This document shows positions 15,432 to 22,157 of a stretch of DNA of 27,272 bases, in pieces (the stretch's first letter is position 1; every line of letters starts with the position of its first letter). Both the position numbers and the translations under genes were made by a program. Under the pieces are notes generated by a model, which worked only from the letters and a program-made list of their open reading frames with translations, had not been told where the DNA came from and did not search any database. Origin of the DNA: Anaerolineae bacterium (GTDB taxonomy: Bacteria; Chloroflexota; Anaerolineae; UBA4142); NCBI GenBank assembly GCA_026417715.1, contig JAOACU010000004.1, forward strand, positions 1 to 27,272, written 5' to 3'.

Positions 15432-16805
15432 TTATACTCCCCGCTCGCGCGCGATGATCTCTCCCACGCGATTCACATCGCCCGCGCCGAGCGTGATCAA
15501 CACATCACCGACTTGGACACGTTCACGCAAAAACCGACTTGTCTCTTCGAGCGAAGCGATAAAACGCGCGTCCCGATGCGTCATTCGCGCGACGATGTCG
15601 GCGCCGCTCACGCCGTACGATTCGCGTTCGCGCGCGGCGTAGATTTCGGTGACGATGACGTGATCGGCGTCATCGAACGCGCGCGCAAACTCGTCCAAGA
15701 GCGCGCGCGTGCGCGAAAACGTATGCGATTGAAACACCGCCCACAGCGTTCGCTGCGGAAAGCGCGCGCGCGCGGCTGCCAATGTCGCGCGAATCTCGGT
15801 CGGATGATGCGCGTAATCGTCCACGATTATCACACCACCAAACTCACCACGAATCTCGAATCGCCTTGATACGCCGCGAAATTGTGCCAACGTCGTGCGT
15901 GCAACGTCAAGGTCAATTCCCAACGCGTCCGTTGTGGCAATCGCCGCGAGCGCGTTCAAGACGTTATGCTCCCCAGGAATCTCCAATCTCCAATCTCCAA
16001 TCTCTCTCTCTCCACGCCACACCACAAAATCGCTCCCACCGCGCGCATTCGGAGTAATCGCGCGCGCGCGCCAATCGTTCATCGCGTCCAAACCGTAACG
16101 CACCGTGCGACGATTCACGCCTTGCAACTCTGCCACCACGCGCGGCGAATCGCCGTAACCAATCACCACGCCGTCGGTCGTTGTCTGTCGGATGAATTCG
16201 CGAAACGCGCGCGTCACGTCGTCCACATCACGAAACACGTCGGGATGATCCATCTCGATACTCGTGACCACTGCCACGTATGGCAACAATCCCAGAAACG
16301 CGCGGTCGTACTCGTCGGCTTCGATCACGAAATAATCGCCCCGCCCCGCGCGCGCATTGCCACCTAACTCGGGCACAATGCCACCGACAATTACATCGGG
16401 ATCGTGCCCCGCGTTCACCAGAATCGTCGCAATCATCGCGGTCGTCGTCGTCTTGCCATGTGTGCCCGCAATGGCAATCGTCTTTTTGCCGTGCGTCAAG
16501 TCGCGCAGAAACTCGTTCCGTTTGACGATGCGCACGCCGCGCCGTCGCGCTTCGACGATTTCGGGATTATCATCGGACGCCGCTGAGGTGACCAACACCA
16601 TCTCGGCATCACCGATGTTCTCGGCACAATGCCCGATGTGAATCGTCGCACCCAGTCGCGCCAGTTCATCGGTGAGCGACGATGCCACCTGATCCGAACC
16701 CGACACGCGCACACCGCGCGCCAGCAACACGCGCGCGATGGCGGACAAGCCAATGCCACCGATGCCGATGATGTGGATATTGCGTATTGCGTGTTGCGTA
16801 AACAT
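15432..16805 (-). CDS. murC: UDP-N-acetylmuramate--L-alanine ligase
   Basis: A 457-residue Mur ligase that adds L-Ala to UDP-MurNAc. Motifs are HIIGIGGIGLSAIARVLL (11-28), the ATP-binding GTHGKTTTT (114-122), EADEYDRAFL, TSIEMDHPDVF, GEHNVLNALAAIA, SRRFEIRGE with DDYAHHPTEI, and the C-terminal GAGDV. Residues 269-276 (IGDWRLEI) are encoded by three exact copies of ATTGGAG, just before GEHN. The N-terminus MFTQHAIRN is encoded by the flanking heptamer tract. The start codon follows GAGG by 4 nt and lies 6 nt after the murG stop. The next gene, the unknown membrane protein, begins 3 nt after its stop. Confidence 0.95.
   Translation of the reverse strand: MFTQHAIRNIHIIGIGGIGLSAIARVLLARGVRVSGSDQVASSLTDELARLGATIHIGHCAENIGDAEMVLVTSAASDDNPEIVEARRRGVRIVKRNEFLRDLTHGKKTIAIAGTHGKTTTTAMIATILVNAGHDPDVIVGGIVPELGGNARAGRGDYFVIEADEYDRAFLGLLPYVAVVTSIEMDHPDVFRDVDDVTRAFREFIRQTTTDGVVIGYGDSPRVVAELQGVNRRTVRYGLDAMNDWRARAITPNARGGSDFVVWRGEREIGDWRLEIPGEHNVLNALAAIATTDALGIDLDVARTTLAQFRGVSRRFEIRGEFGGVIIVDDYAHHPTEIRATLAAARARFPQRTLWAVFQSHTFSRTRALLDEFARAFDDADHVIVTEIYAARERESYGVSGADIVARMTHRDARFIASLEETSRFLRERVQVGDVLITLGAGDVNRVGEIIARERGV
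15978..16012. repeat. Exact three-copy heptamer inside murC
   Basis: Plus-strand CTCCAAT occurs three times in tandem at 15981-16001, followed by a CT dinucleotide run to about 16012. On the coding strand this is ATTGGAG x3, preceded by GA repeats. Twenty-one bases equal seven codons, so the reading frame is kept. The same heptamer occurs at the murB/ddl junction. Confidence 0.9.
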
Positions 16806-16841
16806 CTAACCTCAAACTTGAAACTTGAAACCTGAAACCTG
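16776..16841. repeat. Heptamer tract across the murG 3' end and murC 5' end
   Basis: 16776-16800 has GCGTATT-family units and encodes the MurC N-terminus. 16811-16841 has CTTGAAA/CCTGAAA units and encodes the MurG C-terminus (GFKFQV). The murC ribosome-binding site GAGG comes from the second part. Both sets of units are in the same orientation as their copies at 521-618. Confidence 0.88.
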
Positions 16842-17915
16842 CTCCAGCAAATTCACAATGTTCTGCACGGCATTCGGATTGGCTAGCGCACGCATCGCCG
16901 CGCGCAACGTGTTCAGTTTTTCAGGTGCCGCAAAAAGTTCTTGCAGGGTTGGAATCAATGTTTGCTTCAACGTGGCATCGTCCAACATCATCGCCGCACC
17001 GCGCTCGACCAAAAAGCGCGCGTTCTGGACTTGATGTTTGCCCGCAAACGGACCGGGCACCAGAATCGCCGGCAGTCCCAGCGCGGGAAATTCGCCGAGC
17101 GTCGCCGCACCTGCGCGCGCGATCACCACATCGGCGGCGGCAAGCGCGTCGGGTAAATCATCGTCAAGATAATCGAACACGCGCACGCGCACTTCCAAAT
17201 CTTGCGACAATTGTTCGACTTCGCGACGCACCCACGCAAAATCGTTTTTGCCGGTCAGGTGAATCACTTGCGCGAGTTCTGCCAACGCAACGTAATTCAT
17301 CACCACCGCGCGATTGATGTTGTGCGCGCCGGTGCTTCCGCCCATAATCGCTACAGTGCGCGCGTGTGGATCGAGTCGGAACTTGGCGCGCGCGCGTGTT
17401 TGATCGGCAGTGAAAAATTCAGGACGCACCGGATAGCCGGTGACGACTGCTTTGCCGGGCGCGAAATGGTGCGAAACGTCGCGAAAGGAAACGGCTACGC
17501 GCGTTGCCCAGCGTGATGTCACGCGCACTGCCCAGCCCGGCTCCAAATCGGGCAGGTAAATCACACTGGGAATTTTTTCCGCCGCGCTTGCCCAAATCGC
17601 CGGCGCGCTCACGTATCCGCCGGTGACAAAAGTCGCATCGGGTTTGAATTCGCGAATCAACGCGCGCACCGCGCCGATGCTTCGCCACATTCGCATCAAA
17701 CTGCGCGCCATCGTCCAAGGGGCTTGCCCGCGCACCTGCCCCGTTTCAATCGCGCGAAACGGAATCTGCGCGCGTTGGGCTAACTGTGCCTCCACACTGT
17801 TCGCGCGCCCAACGTAAACGAACGCGTTATCCCCGCGCGCGCGCAACGCCTTGACGACGGTCAGCGCGGGGTACACGTGTCCCCCGGTGCCGCCACCCGA
17901 AATCAAAAGTCGCAT
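16812..17915 (-). CDS. murG: UDP-GlcNAc:undecaprenyl-PP-MurNAc-pentapeptide GlcNAc transferase
   Basis: A 367-residue GT-B glycosyltransferase that converts lipid I to lipid II at the inner face of the membrane. The N-terminal glycine loop ISGGGTGGHVYPALTV (5-20) is diagnostic. Further motifs are YLPDLEPGWAVRVTSRWATR, GGSTGAHNINRAV, and the UDP-GlcNAc-binding ARAGAATLGEFPALGLPAIL with PGPFAGKHQVQNA. The ATG at 17915 has AAGGA 4 nt upstream and starts exactly where family members begin. Its first 89 nt overlap the 3' end of ftsW in another frame. The C-terminal residues GFKFQV come from a heptamer tract. murC begins 6 nt after its stop. Confidence 0.96.
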   Translation of the reverse strand: MRLLISGGGTGGHVYPALTVVKALRARGDNAFVYVGRANSVEAQLAQRAQIPFRAIETGQVRGQAPWTMARSLMRMWRSIGAVRALIREFKPDATFVTGGYVSAPAIWASAAEKIPSVIYLPDLEPGWAVRVTSRWATRVAVSFRDVSHHFAPGKAVVTGYPVRPEFFTADQTRARAKFRLDPHARTVAIMGGSTGAHNINRAVVMNYVALAELAQVIHLTGKNDFAWVRREVEQLSQDLEVRVRVFDYLDDDLPDALAAADVVIARAGAATLGEFPALGLPAILVPGPFAGKHQVQNARFLVERGAAMMLDDATLKQTLIPTLQELFAAPEKLNTLRAAMRALANPNAVQNIVNLLEQVSGFKFQV

Positions 17916-19053
17916 ACGTTCCTTCCGATGAATTTGCGCGCGCGATGCTAATCAACACTCCAACTGCTATCAACGCAATGACGAGCGCTGAACCCCCTGC
18001 CGAGATGAATGGCAATGGTATCCCCGTTGGTGGTAACGTACCTGTCACTACACCGATGTTGACGAACGCTTGAAAGAACAACCAGAAGGTCAATCCAGTC
18101 GCCAAGATTTGTCCAAACGAATCGCGTGTTTGAGCGGCAATCGTGAAACCGCAATACACTAACAGGAGAAACAATCCTAACACGAACCAAGTGCCCACGA
18201 GTCCCAACTCTTCGCCCAGTAGCGCGAAGATAAAATCGTTTTGCGGCGTAGGCACAAAGCCGAACTTGGCGTACCCCTTACCCAAGCCGTTGCCCAACAA
18301 GCCTCCCGAACCAAGTGCCATCAACGCTTGCATCACTTGATAGGTACCTTCTTCGAGAGGTTTCAAAAAGATCATAAAACGTTTCAACTGATACGGTGTG
18401 TTCACCACGACGATTGCCGCGACGCCGCTACCGATGATGCCCAACAACAACAACTGCACGAGATCCGCGCCGGCGATGAAGAACATCGCCAACGCGCACA
18501 ATGCGATGAGCACCGCCGTGCTGAAATTTGGTTCGATGATGATCAAACCACACACCGAACCCACGATGATGGCAAAAGGCAAAAGACCGTAGGTGATGTG
18601 GCGCAATTTTTCGCCTTTCGATGATAACCACGCCGCCATATACACAATCATCGCAAACTTGGCGAACTCGGCGGGTTGCACCGAACCACCGAACAACCAT
18701 CGTCGCGAATTGTTGATGGGTGGTGCAAACAAAACGGCGATGAGCAGTACCAACGCCACTACCATCAACGGTATGGCGAGGCGTTGCCATATCCGATAAT
18801 TCAACCGCGCGCATACGCCCATTGCCGCCAGCCCCAATGCGGCGTACATCGCTTGATTCACAAAGTCGCGCCAAGGATCGGGCTTGCCCAATTGCAATCG
18901 CAATGGGAAGGTGACACTGAAAATCATCATCAAGCCAATAAGCACCAACGCCAGAACAACCGCTAGCAGAACGTACTCGATGCGCGGAATCAATCTATTT
19001 CGTATCACGTATTGCGTATTTGCGTATTGCGTATTTGCGTATTGCGTGTCCAT
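17827..19053 (-). CDS. ftsW: SEDS family peptidoglycan polymerase FtsW
   Basis: A 408-residue SEDS protein with about ten membrane segments, which polymerises lipid II together with a class B PBP at the septum. The signature NIGVVTGTLPPTGIPLPFIS followed by AGGSALV is near the C-terminus, and FAKFAMIVYMAAWL and LIIIEPNFSTAVLI are further family words. The first about 19 residues (QYANT repeated) are encoded by the heptamer/octamer tract, so the real start could be an internal GTG. No strong ribosome-binding site precedes the ATG at 19053. The last 29 codons overlap murG, giving a basic cytoplasmic tail (RHRGTRVPRADRRQGVARAR). It lies between murD and murG, as in other dcw clusters. Confidence 0.94.
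   Translation of the reverse strand: MDTQYANTQYANTQYVIRNRLIPRIEYVLLAVVLALVLIGLMMIFSVTFPLRLQLGKPDPWRDFVNQAMYAALGLAAMGVCARLNYRIWQRLAIPLMVVALVLLIAVLFAPPINNSRRWLFGGSVQPAEFAKFAMIVYMAAWLSSKGEKLRHITYGLLPFAIIVGSVCGLIIIEPNFSTAVLIALCALAMFFIAGADLVQLLLLGIIGSGVAAIVVVNTPYQLKRFMIFLKPLEEGTYQVMQALMALGSGGLLGNGLGKGYAKFGFVPTPQNDFIFALLGEELGLVGTWFVLGLFLLLVYCGFTIAAQTRDSFGQILATGLTFWLFFQAFVNIGVVTGTLPPTGIPLPFISAGGSALVIALIAVGVLISIARANSSEGTYATFDFGWRHRGTRVPRADRRQGVARARG
19001..19049. repeat. Alternating 7/8-base tract at the ftsW 5' end
   Basis: Units CGTATTG (7) and CGTATTTG (8) alternate, preceded by CGTATCA. The tract is translated as the FtsW N-terminus. It belongs to the GCGTATT family and has the same orientation as the other copies. 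Confidence 0.88.
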
Positions 19054-19058
19054 TCGTC

Positions 19059-19104
19059 TTTCGTCCCTTCGCTTCGCTCAGGGCAAGCCTCCGTCTTCTA
19101 CCGC
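19059..19104. repeat. Dispersed 46-bp repeat, copy A (before ftsW)
   Basis: This aligns to 21126-21171 without gaps at 40 of 46 positions, including a 20-base identical core (19075-19094 against 21142-21161). On the minus strand it ends 5 nt before the ftsW ATG and includes the murD stop codon. Confidence 0.85.
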
Positions 19105-20489
19105 AACCGCCTCACAATATCCTTGAACAACTCACCGCGTTCAAACTCGTTAGCAAACATTCCGAAACTGGCACACGCGGGCGAAAGCAAAACGATTTCA
19201 CCCGCGCGCGCGATTTCGCGCGATGTTCTCACCGCGCGCTCGAAATCATCGAATCGTCCGACAATCAATGCCGCGCCACCGACTTGTTCGAGCGCGCGCG
19301 CGAACTTGTCCGTCGCTGATCCTTCGAGCAAAATCACCGCGCGTACGCGTTGCACGATGACGCGCGCAAGTTCCGCAAAATCGAGCGACTTGTCCGCGCC
19401 ACCAGCGATAAGCACGATGCCGCGCGCCATCGGCGCAAAAGTTTCGATTGCGGCAAGCGTTGCCGCTGGCGCAGTCGCCGTCGTATCGTTGATGTAACGC
19501 ACACCATCGAGTTCGCGCACCAACTCTTGGCGATGCGGCACACCACCGAATTCGCGCAACGCTTCGGCAACGTGCGTCGGTGACGCGCCCCACAGAAAAG
19601 CCAGCGCGCTGGCAACGAGAGCGTTGGCGATGTTATGTTCGCCGGGCATGCGCAACTCACTCACGCGCGCGATGTTGTGCGTTGCGCCTTCCCAACGCCA
19701 CATCAACCAATCGCCGTCACGATACGCACCTTCTTTGAGCGCGCGCGTCGCACTCGTCCACACCACGCGTCCCATCGCGCGCGGCAAACGCGTGAGAATG
19801 CGATTGTCAAAGTTCAACACGACAAAATCGTTCGGTTGTTGATAGCGAAAGATAACGTGCTTGGCTTGCGCGTAATCGTCCAAATCACGATAACGATTCA
19901 GATGGTCGGGAAAAATGTTCGTGATTGCCGCAAGGTGCGGACTGATTCGATGCGGCACGAACGCTTCCAACTGCCACGATGAAAGTTCGAGCACAACGGG
20001 CGTGTCCGCGTCAATTTGATCGAGCAGTTCGAGCGCGCTCACGCGCAAATTGCCAGCAATCACCGTCTTGGGATTCGCGCGCTGCAACATCGCACCGGTC
20101 ATCAACGTCGTCGTTGTCTTGCCTTTGGTACCGGTGATACCGATGACCTGCGCCGCGCCACGCGGCAATCGCGCGACAAAGAGCGACATTTCCATTTCGA
20201 CGGGGATGTTGTGTTCGCGCGCGAGTGCAAGCCACTGTGATTCGCGCGGCACCGCTGGATTGCGGACGATGAGATCGGCGTTCAAAAAATCCTGCGCGCG
20301 ATGTTCACCCAACACGTATTCGATTGGTAAACCGCGTAGCGCGTCAAGCGCGGGTTGCAATTCCTCCGCGCGTTTCAAATCGGTGACGGTGACGCGTGCA
20401 CCTTGTTTCACCAGCCACCGCGCCACGCCCTCCCCGCCACCGTGCACACCGAGTCCGAAGACGAGGACGCGTTTGTTGTGTAAGTCCAT
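19098..20489 (-). CDS. murD: UDP-N-acetylmuramoylalanine--D-glutamate ligase
   Basis: A 463-residue Mur ligase that adds D-Glu to UDP-MurNAc-L-Ala. The N-terminal UDP-binding VLVFGLGVHGGGEGVAR (8-24), the ATP loop GITGTKGKTTTT (117-128), LELSSWQLE, TNIFPDHLNRY, MPGEHNIANALVA, INDTTATAPAATLAA and the C-terminal LLSPACASFGMFANEFERG (MurD-specific SPACASFD-like box) are all visible. The ATG at 20489 lacks a clear ribosome-binding site; upstream lies a short heptamer tract. Its end overlaps the 46-bp dispersed repeat, and ftsW starts 44 nt later. It is separated from mraY by the nucleotidyltransferase cassette, where mraY-murD adjacency is usual. Confidence 0.95.
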   Translation of the reverse strand: MDLHNKRVLVFGLGVHGGGEGVARWLVKQGARVTVTDLKRAEELQPALDALRGLPIEYVLGEHRAQDFLNADLIVRNPAVPRESQWLALAREHNIPVEMEMSLFVARLPRGAAQVIGITGTKGKTTTTLMTGAMLQRANPKTVIAGNLRVSALELLDQIDADTPVVLELSSWQLEAFVPHRISPHLAAITNIFPDHLNRYRDLDDYAQAKHVIFRYQQPNDFVVLNFDNRILTRLPRAMGRVVWTSATRALKEGAYRDGDWLMWRWEGATHNIARVSELRMPGEHNIANALVASALAFLWGASPTHVAEALREFGGVPHRQELVRELDGVRYINDTTATAPAATLAAIETFAPMARGIVLIAGGADKSLDFAELARVIVQRVRAVILLEGSATDKFARALEQVGGAALIVGRFDDFERAVRTSREIARAGEIVLLSPACASFGMFANEFERGELFKDIVRRLR

Positions 20490-20492
20490 TTT

Positions 20493-20519
20493 ACGTATTG
20501 CGTGTTGCGTAGTGCGTAT
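20493..20519. repeat. Short heptamer tract upstream of murD
   Basis: About four 7-base units of the GCGTATT/GCGTGTT/GCGTAGT family fill most of the 41-bp spacer between the nucleotidyltransferase stop and the murD start. Orientation is the same as in the other tracts. Confidence 0.8.
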
Positions 20520-20530
20520 CTACCACAACA

Positions 20531-20980
20531 CTATGGCAAATTTTCCAAATCATTCAAATCTTTGTATCTACCGCATGCCTTCTTGTTGATTTTAAGATGC
20601 TTGAGACTAATCAGGTTGACCCGGATACCATCCATCTTGGCAACCACGCGCTCGCGATAACATTCGTCAAATTCAACGCCAGAGATAGAGGTCGTAATCT
20701 CTAATTTGACCGGTGGAACACCCATTCGTACAACTTGCTTTTCGCGCAAAAACAAATCTACTGATAGACCCGGAACGTCAAAGCCAAATTTTTTCAGCAC
20801 AGTGACCATTTTTTTTGCATTACGCGGGTCAATGGCAATCCAAATATCCATATCCGCTGTAGCACGCGGATAACCGTGATACCCCACTGCATAACCACCG
20901 ATCACCAAGTATTTGACTTTATGCGCGTTGAGTAATCTCAAAAACTCTTTGAAGTCGGGTGGTAAGTGGATTGTAGCCAT
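20531..20980 (-). CDS. Nucleotidyltransferase-fold protein (AbiEii-like / minimal nucleotidyltransferase)
   Basis: A 149-residue protein with the Pol-beta-type nucleotidyltransferase signature: LVIGGYAVGYHGYPRATADM (25-44) then DIWI, giving the GG motif (28-29) and the two acidic residues D43 and D45. A candidate third acidic residue is in VKLEITTSISG (E94). The C-terminus ends KDLNDLENLP, typical of this class (KDL.D.E.L). Related proteins include toxins of abortive-infection or toxin-antitoxin systems, but many have no proven role. It overlaps the 3' end of the 67-aa gene by 62 nt, so the two form one cassette. Base composition is clearly poorer in GCGCGC words than the flanking mur genes, supporting acquisition by transfer. 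Confidence 0.8.
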   Translation of the reverse strand: MATIHLPPDFKEFLRLLNAHKVKYLVIGGYAVGYHGYPRATADMDIWIAIDPRNAKKMVTVLKKFGFDVPGLSVDLFLREKQVVRMGVPPVKLEITTSISGVEFDECYRERVVAKMDGIRVNLISLKHLKINKKACGRYKDLNDLENLP

Positions 20981-21122
20981 AGACCATCTGTCGCATCAAT
21001 TCCATCGCTGCCAGACGTTCTAACGGTGTTTTGGAAAGCCAATAGCGTTTATCGTCATTATCATCGAGCGTGGTGACCACAAACGCACGCCGATCTACAC
21101 GTGGAAATTTTGCTCTTCTCAT
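20919..21122 (-). CDS. Small partner protein of the nucleotidyltransferase cassette, 67 aa
   Basis: A 67-residue protein: a basic start (MRRAKFPRVDRRAF), an acidic patch (TLDDNDDKRYWLSK), then a helical LERLAAMELMRQMVYGYN and TTRLQRVFEITQ. I recognise the pattern of a D...YW..K...ERL..LE..R...YG....RLQR..E protein found next to this nucleotidyltransferase class, with no established function that I know. GGAGG lies 10 nt before the ATG, inside the 46-bp dispersed repeat. It is co-translated with the nucleotidyltransferase (62-nt overlap). If the pair is a toxin-antitoxin system, this would be the putative antitoxin; that is inference. Confidence 0.75.
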   Translation of the reverse strand: MRRAKFPRVDRRAFVVTTLDDNDDKRYWLSKTPLERLAAMELMRQMVYGYNPLTTRLQRVFEITQRA

Positions 21123-21125
21123 CGC

Positions 21126-21171
21126 TTTCGTCCCTCCGCCTTGCTCAGGGCAAGCCTCCGTCCTCCATCGC
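21126..21171. repeat. Dispersed 46-bp repeat, copy B (before the cassette)
   Basis: The second copy of the element at 19059-19104. On the minus strand it starts just after the mraY stop and ends 3 nt before the ATG of the 67-aa gene. It contains a short stem (CTTGC and GCAAG around TCAGG) and supplies the GGAGG ribosome-binding site. Confidence 0.85.
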
Positions 21172-21173
21172 CC

Positions 21174-22157
21174 TCACACCAACGCCAACGCGATGCCCAG
21201 CATTCCCGCGAGCAACGCCACCAGCCAAAATCGTTGCACCACTTGGGTCTCCGACCAGCCGAGTAATTCAAAGTGCAAATGAAGTGGCGCCATCTTGAAC
21301 ACGCGCTTGCCGCGCGTCCATTTGAAATACGCGACTTGAATGATGACCGAGAGTGCTTCTGCAACGAAGACCAAGCCAATCAACGGGAGCAACAACCATT
21401 GCCCCGTCATCAACGCGACTACAGCAAGCGTCGCACCGAGCGCGAGCGCGCCGGTGTCACCCATAAACAACTCGGCGGGATGCGCGTTGTACCACAGAAA
21501 CGCGAGCAGCGCGCCGACCATCGTAAAACAAAACACCACCAGATACGCTTGCCCTTGCAAGTATGCAATCACGCCGTAACACGCAAACGCAATCGCGCTT
21601 GTCCAACCCGCGAGACTGTCCAAACCATCGGTGAGATTTACGGCGTTGGAGAAACCGACGATGAAAAACATCGCAATCGGAATGTAGAGCAAGCCAATGT
21701 CTATTTTCGTTGGCACGAGCGGAAGCGCGATGCTGCGCAAATCGAGAACAAAGTGGAGCGCGCACGCAATCACGAATGCCAAAACGCCTTGCACCAAAAA
21801 TTTTTGTCGCGCCGAAAGCCCTTCGCCCTTGCGCGCACCACGAATCCCCGCGAGATCATCGAGCGCGCCCAAGATGCCAAACGTCAACAGCGTACCCATC
21901 GGCACGAGAATCGAACGCCCGATGAGTGTGTTGCCCATCAACGCCGCCAGATTCAAACCGACCGTGATGATGAGCACAGGTCCGATGATCATTATCCCGC
22001 CCATCGTCGGTGTGCCAGTTTTAACGCGATGCTTGGTCGGCTCGTCAATGCGAATCTGCTTGCCCAGACTGTATGCCTTGAGCAAACGAATCAGCGGCGC
22101 GCCCCAGATGACAGCGAGAAAGAAGGAAATCGTCCCAAGCGTCAGGGGCCAAGCCAT
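21174..22157 (-). CDS. mraY: Phospho-N-acetylmuramoyl-pentapeptide-transferase
   Basis: A 327-residue, roughly ten-pass membrane enzyme that forms lipid I from UDP-MurNAc-pentapeptide and undecaprenyl phosphate. Motifs are RVKTGTPTMGGIMII, the Asp-rich GILGALDDLAGIRG, the catalytic GFSNAVNLTDGLDSLAGW, and the C-terminal MAPLHLHFELLGWSETQVV. In the last, the usual His-His-His triad reads His-Leu-His. The ATG at 22157 shares one base with the murF stop (TGATG), so translation is coupled. After its stop come the 46-bp repeat and the foreign-looking cassette instead of murD. Confidence 0.95.
   Translation of the reverse strand: MAWPLTLGTISFFLAVIWGAPLIRLLKAYSLGKQIRIDEPTKHRVKTGTPTMGGIMIIGPVLIITVGLNLAALMGNTLIGRSILVPMGTLLTFGILGALDDLAGIRGARKGEGLSARQKFLVQGVLAFVIACALHFVLDLRSIALPLVPTKIDIGLLYIPIAMFFIVGFSNAVNLTDGLDSLAGWTSAIAFACYGVIAYLQGQAYLVVFCFTMVGALLAFLWYNAHPAELFMGDTGALALGATLAVVALMTGQWLLLPLIGLVFVAEALSVIIQVAYFKWTRGKRVFKMAPLHLHFELLGWSETQVVQRFWLVALLAGMLGIALALV

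Noticed and set aside
17827..17915. Sequencing frameshift in ftsW as the cause of the overlap with murG
   Set aside because: The SEDS domain is complete before the overlap and no internal frame change is needed, so an error is not required, though reads should be checked.
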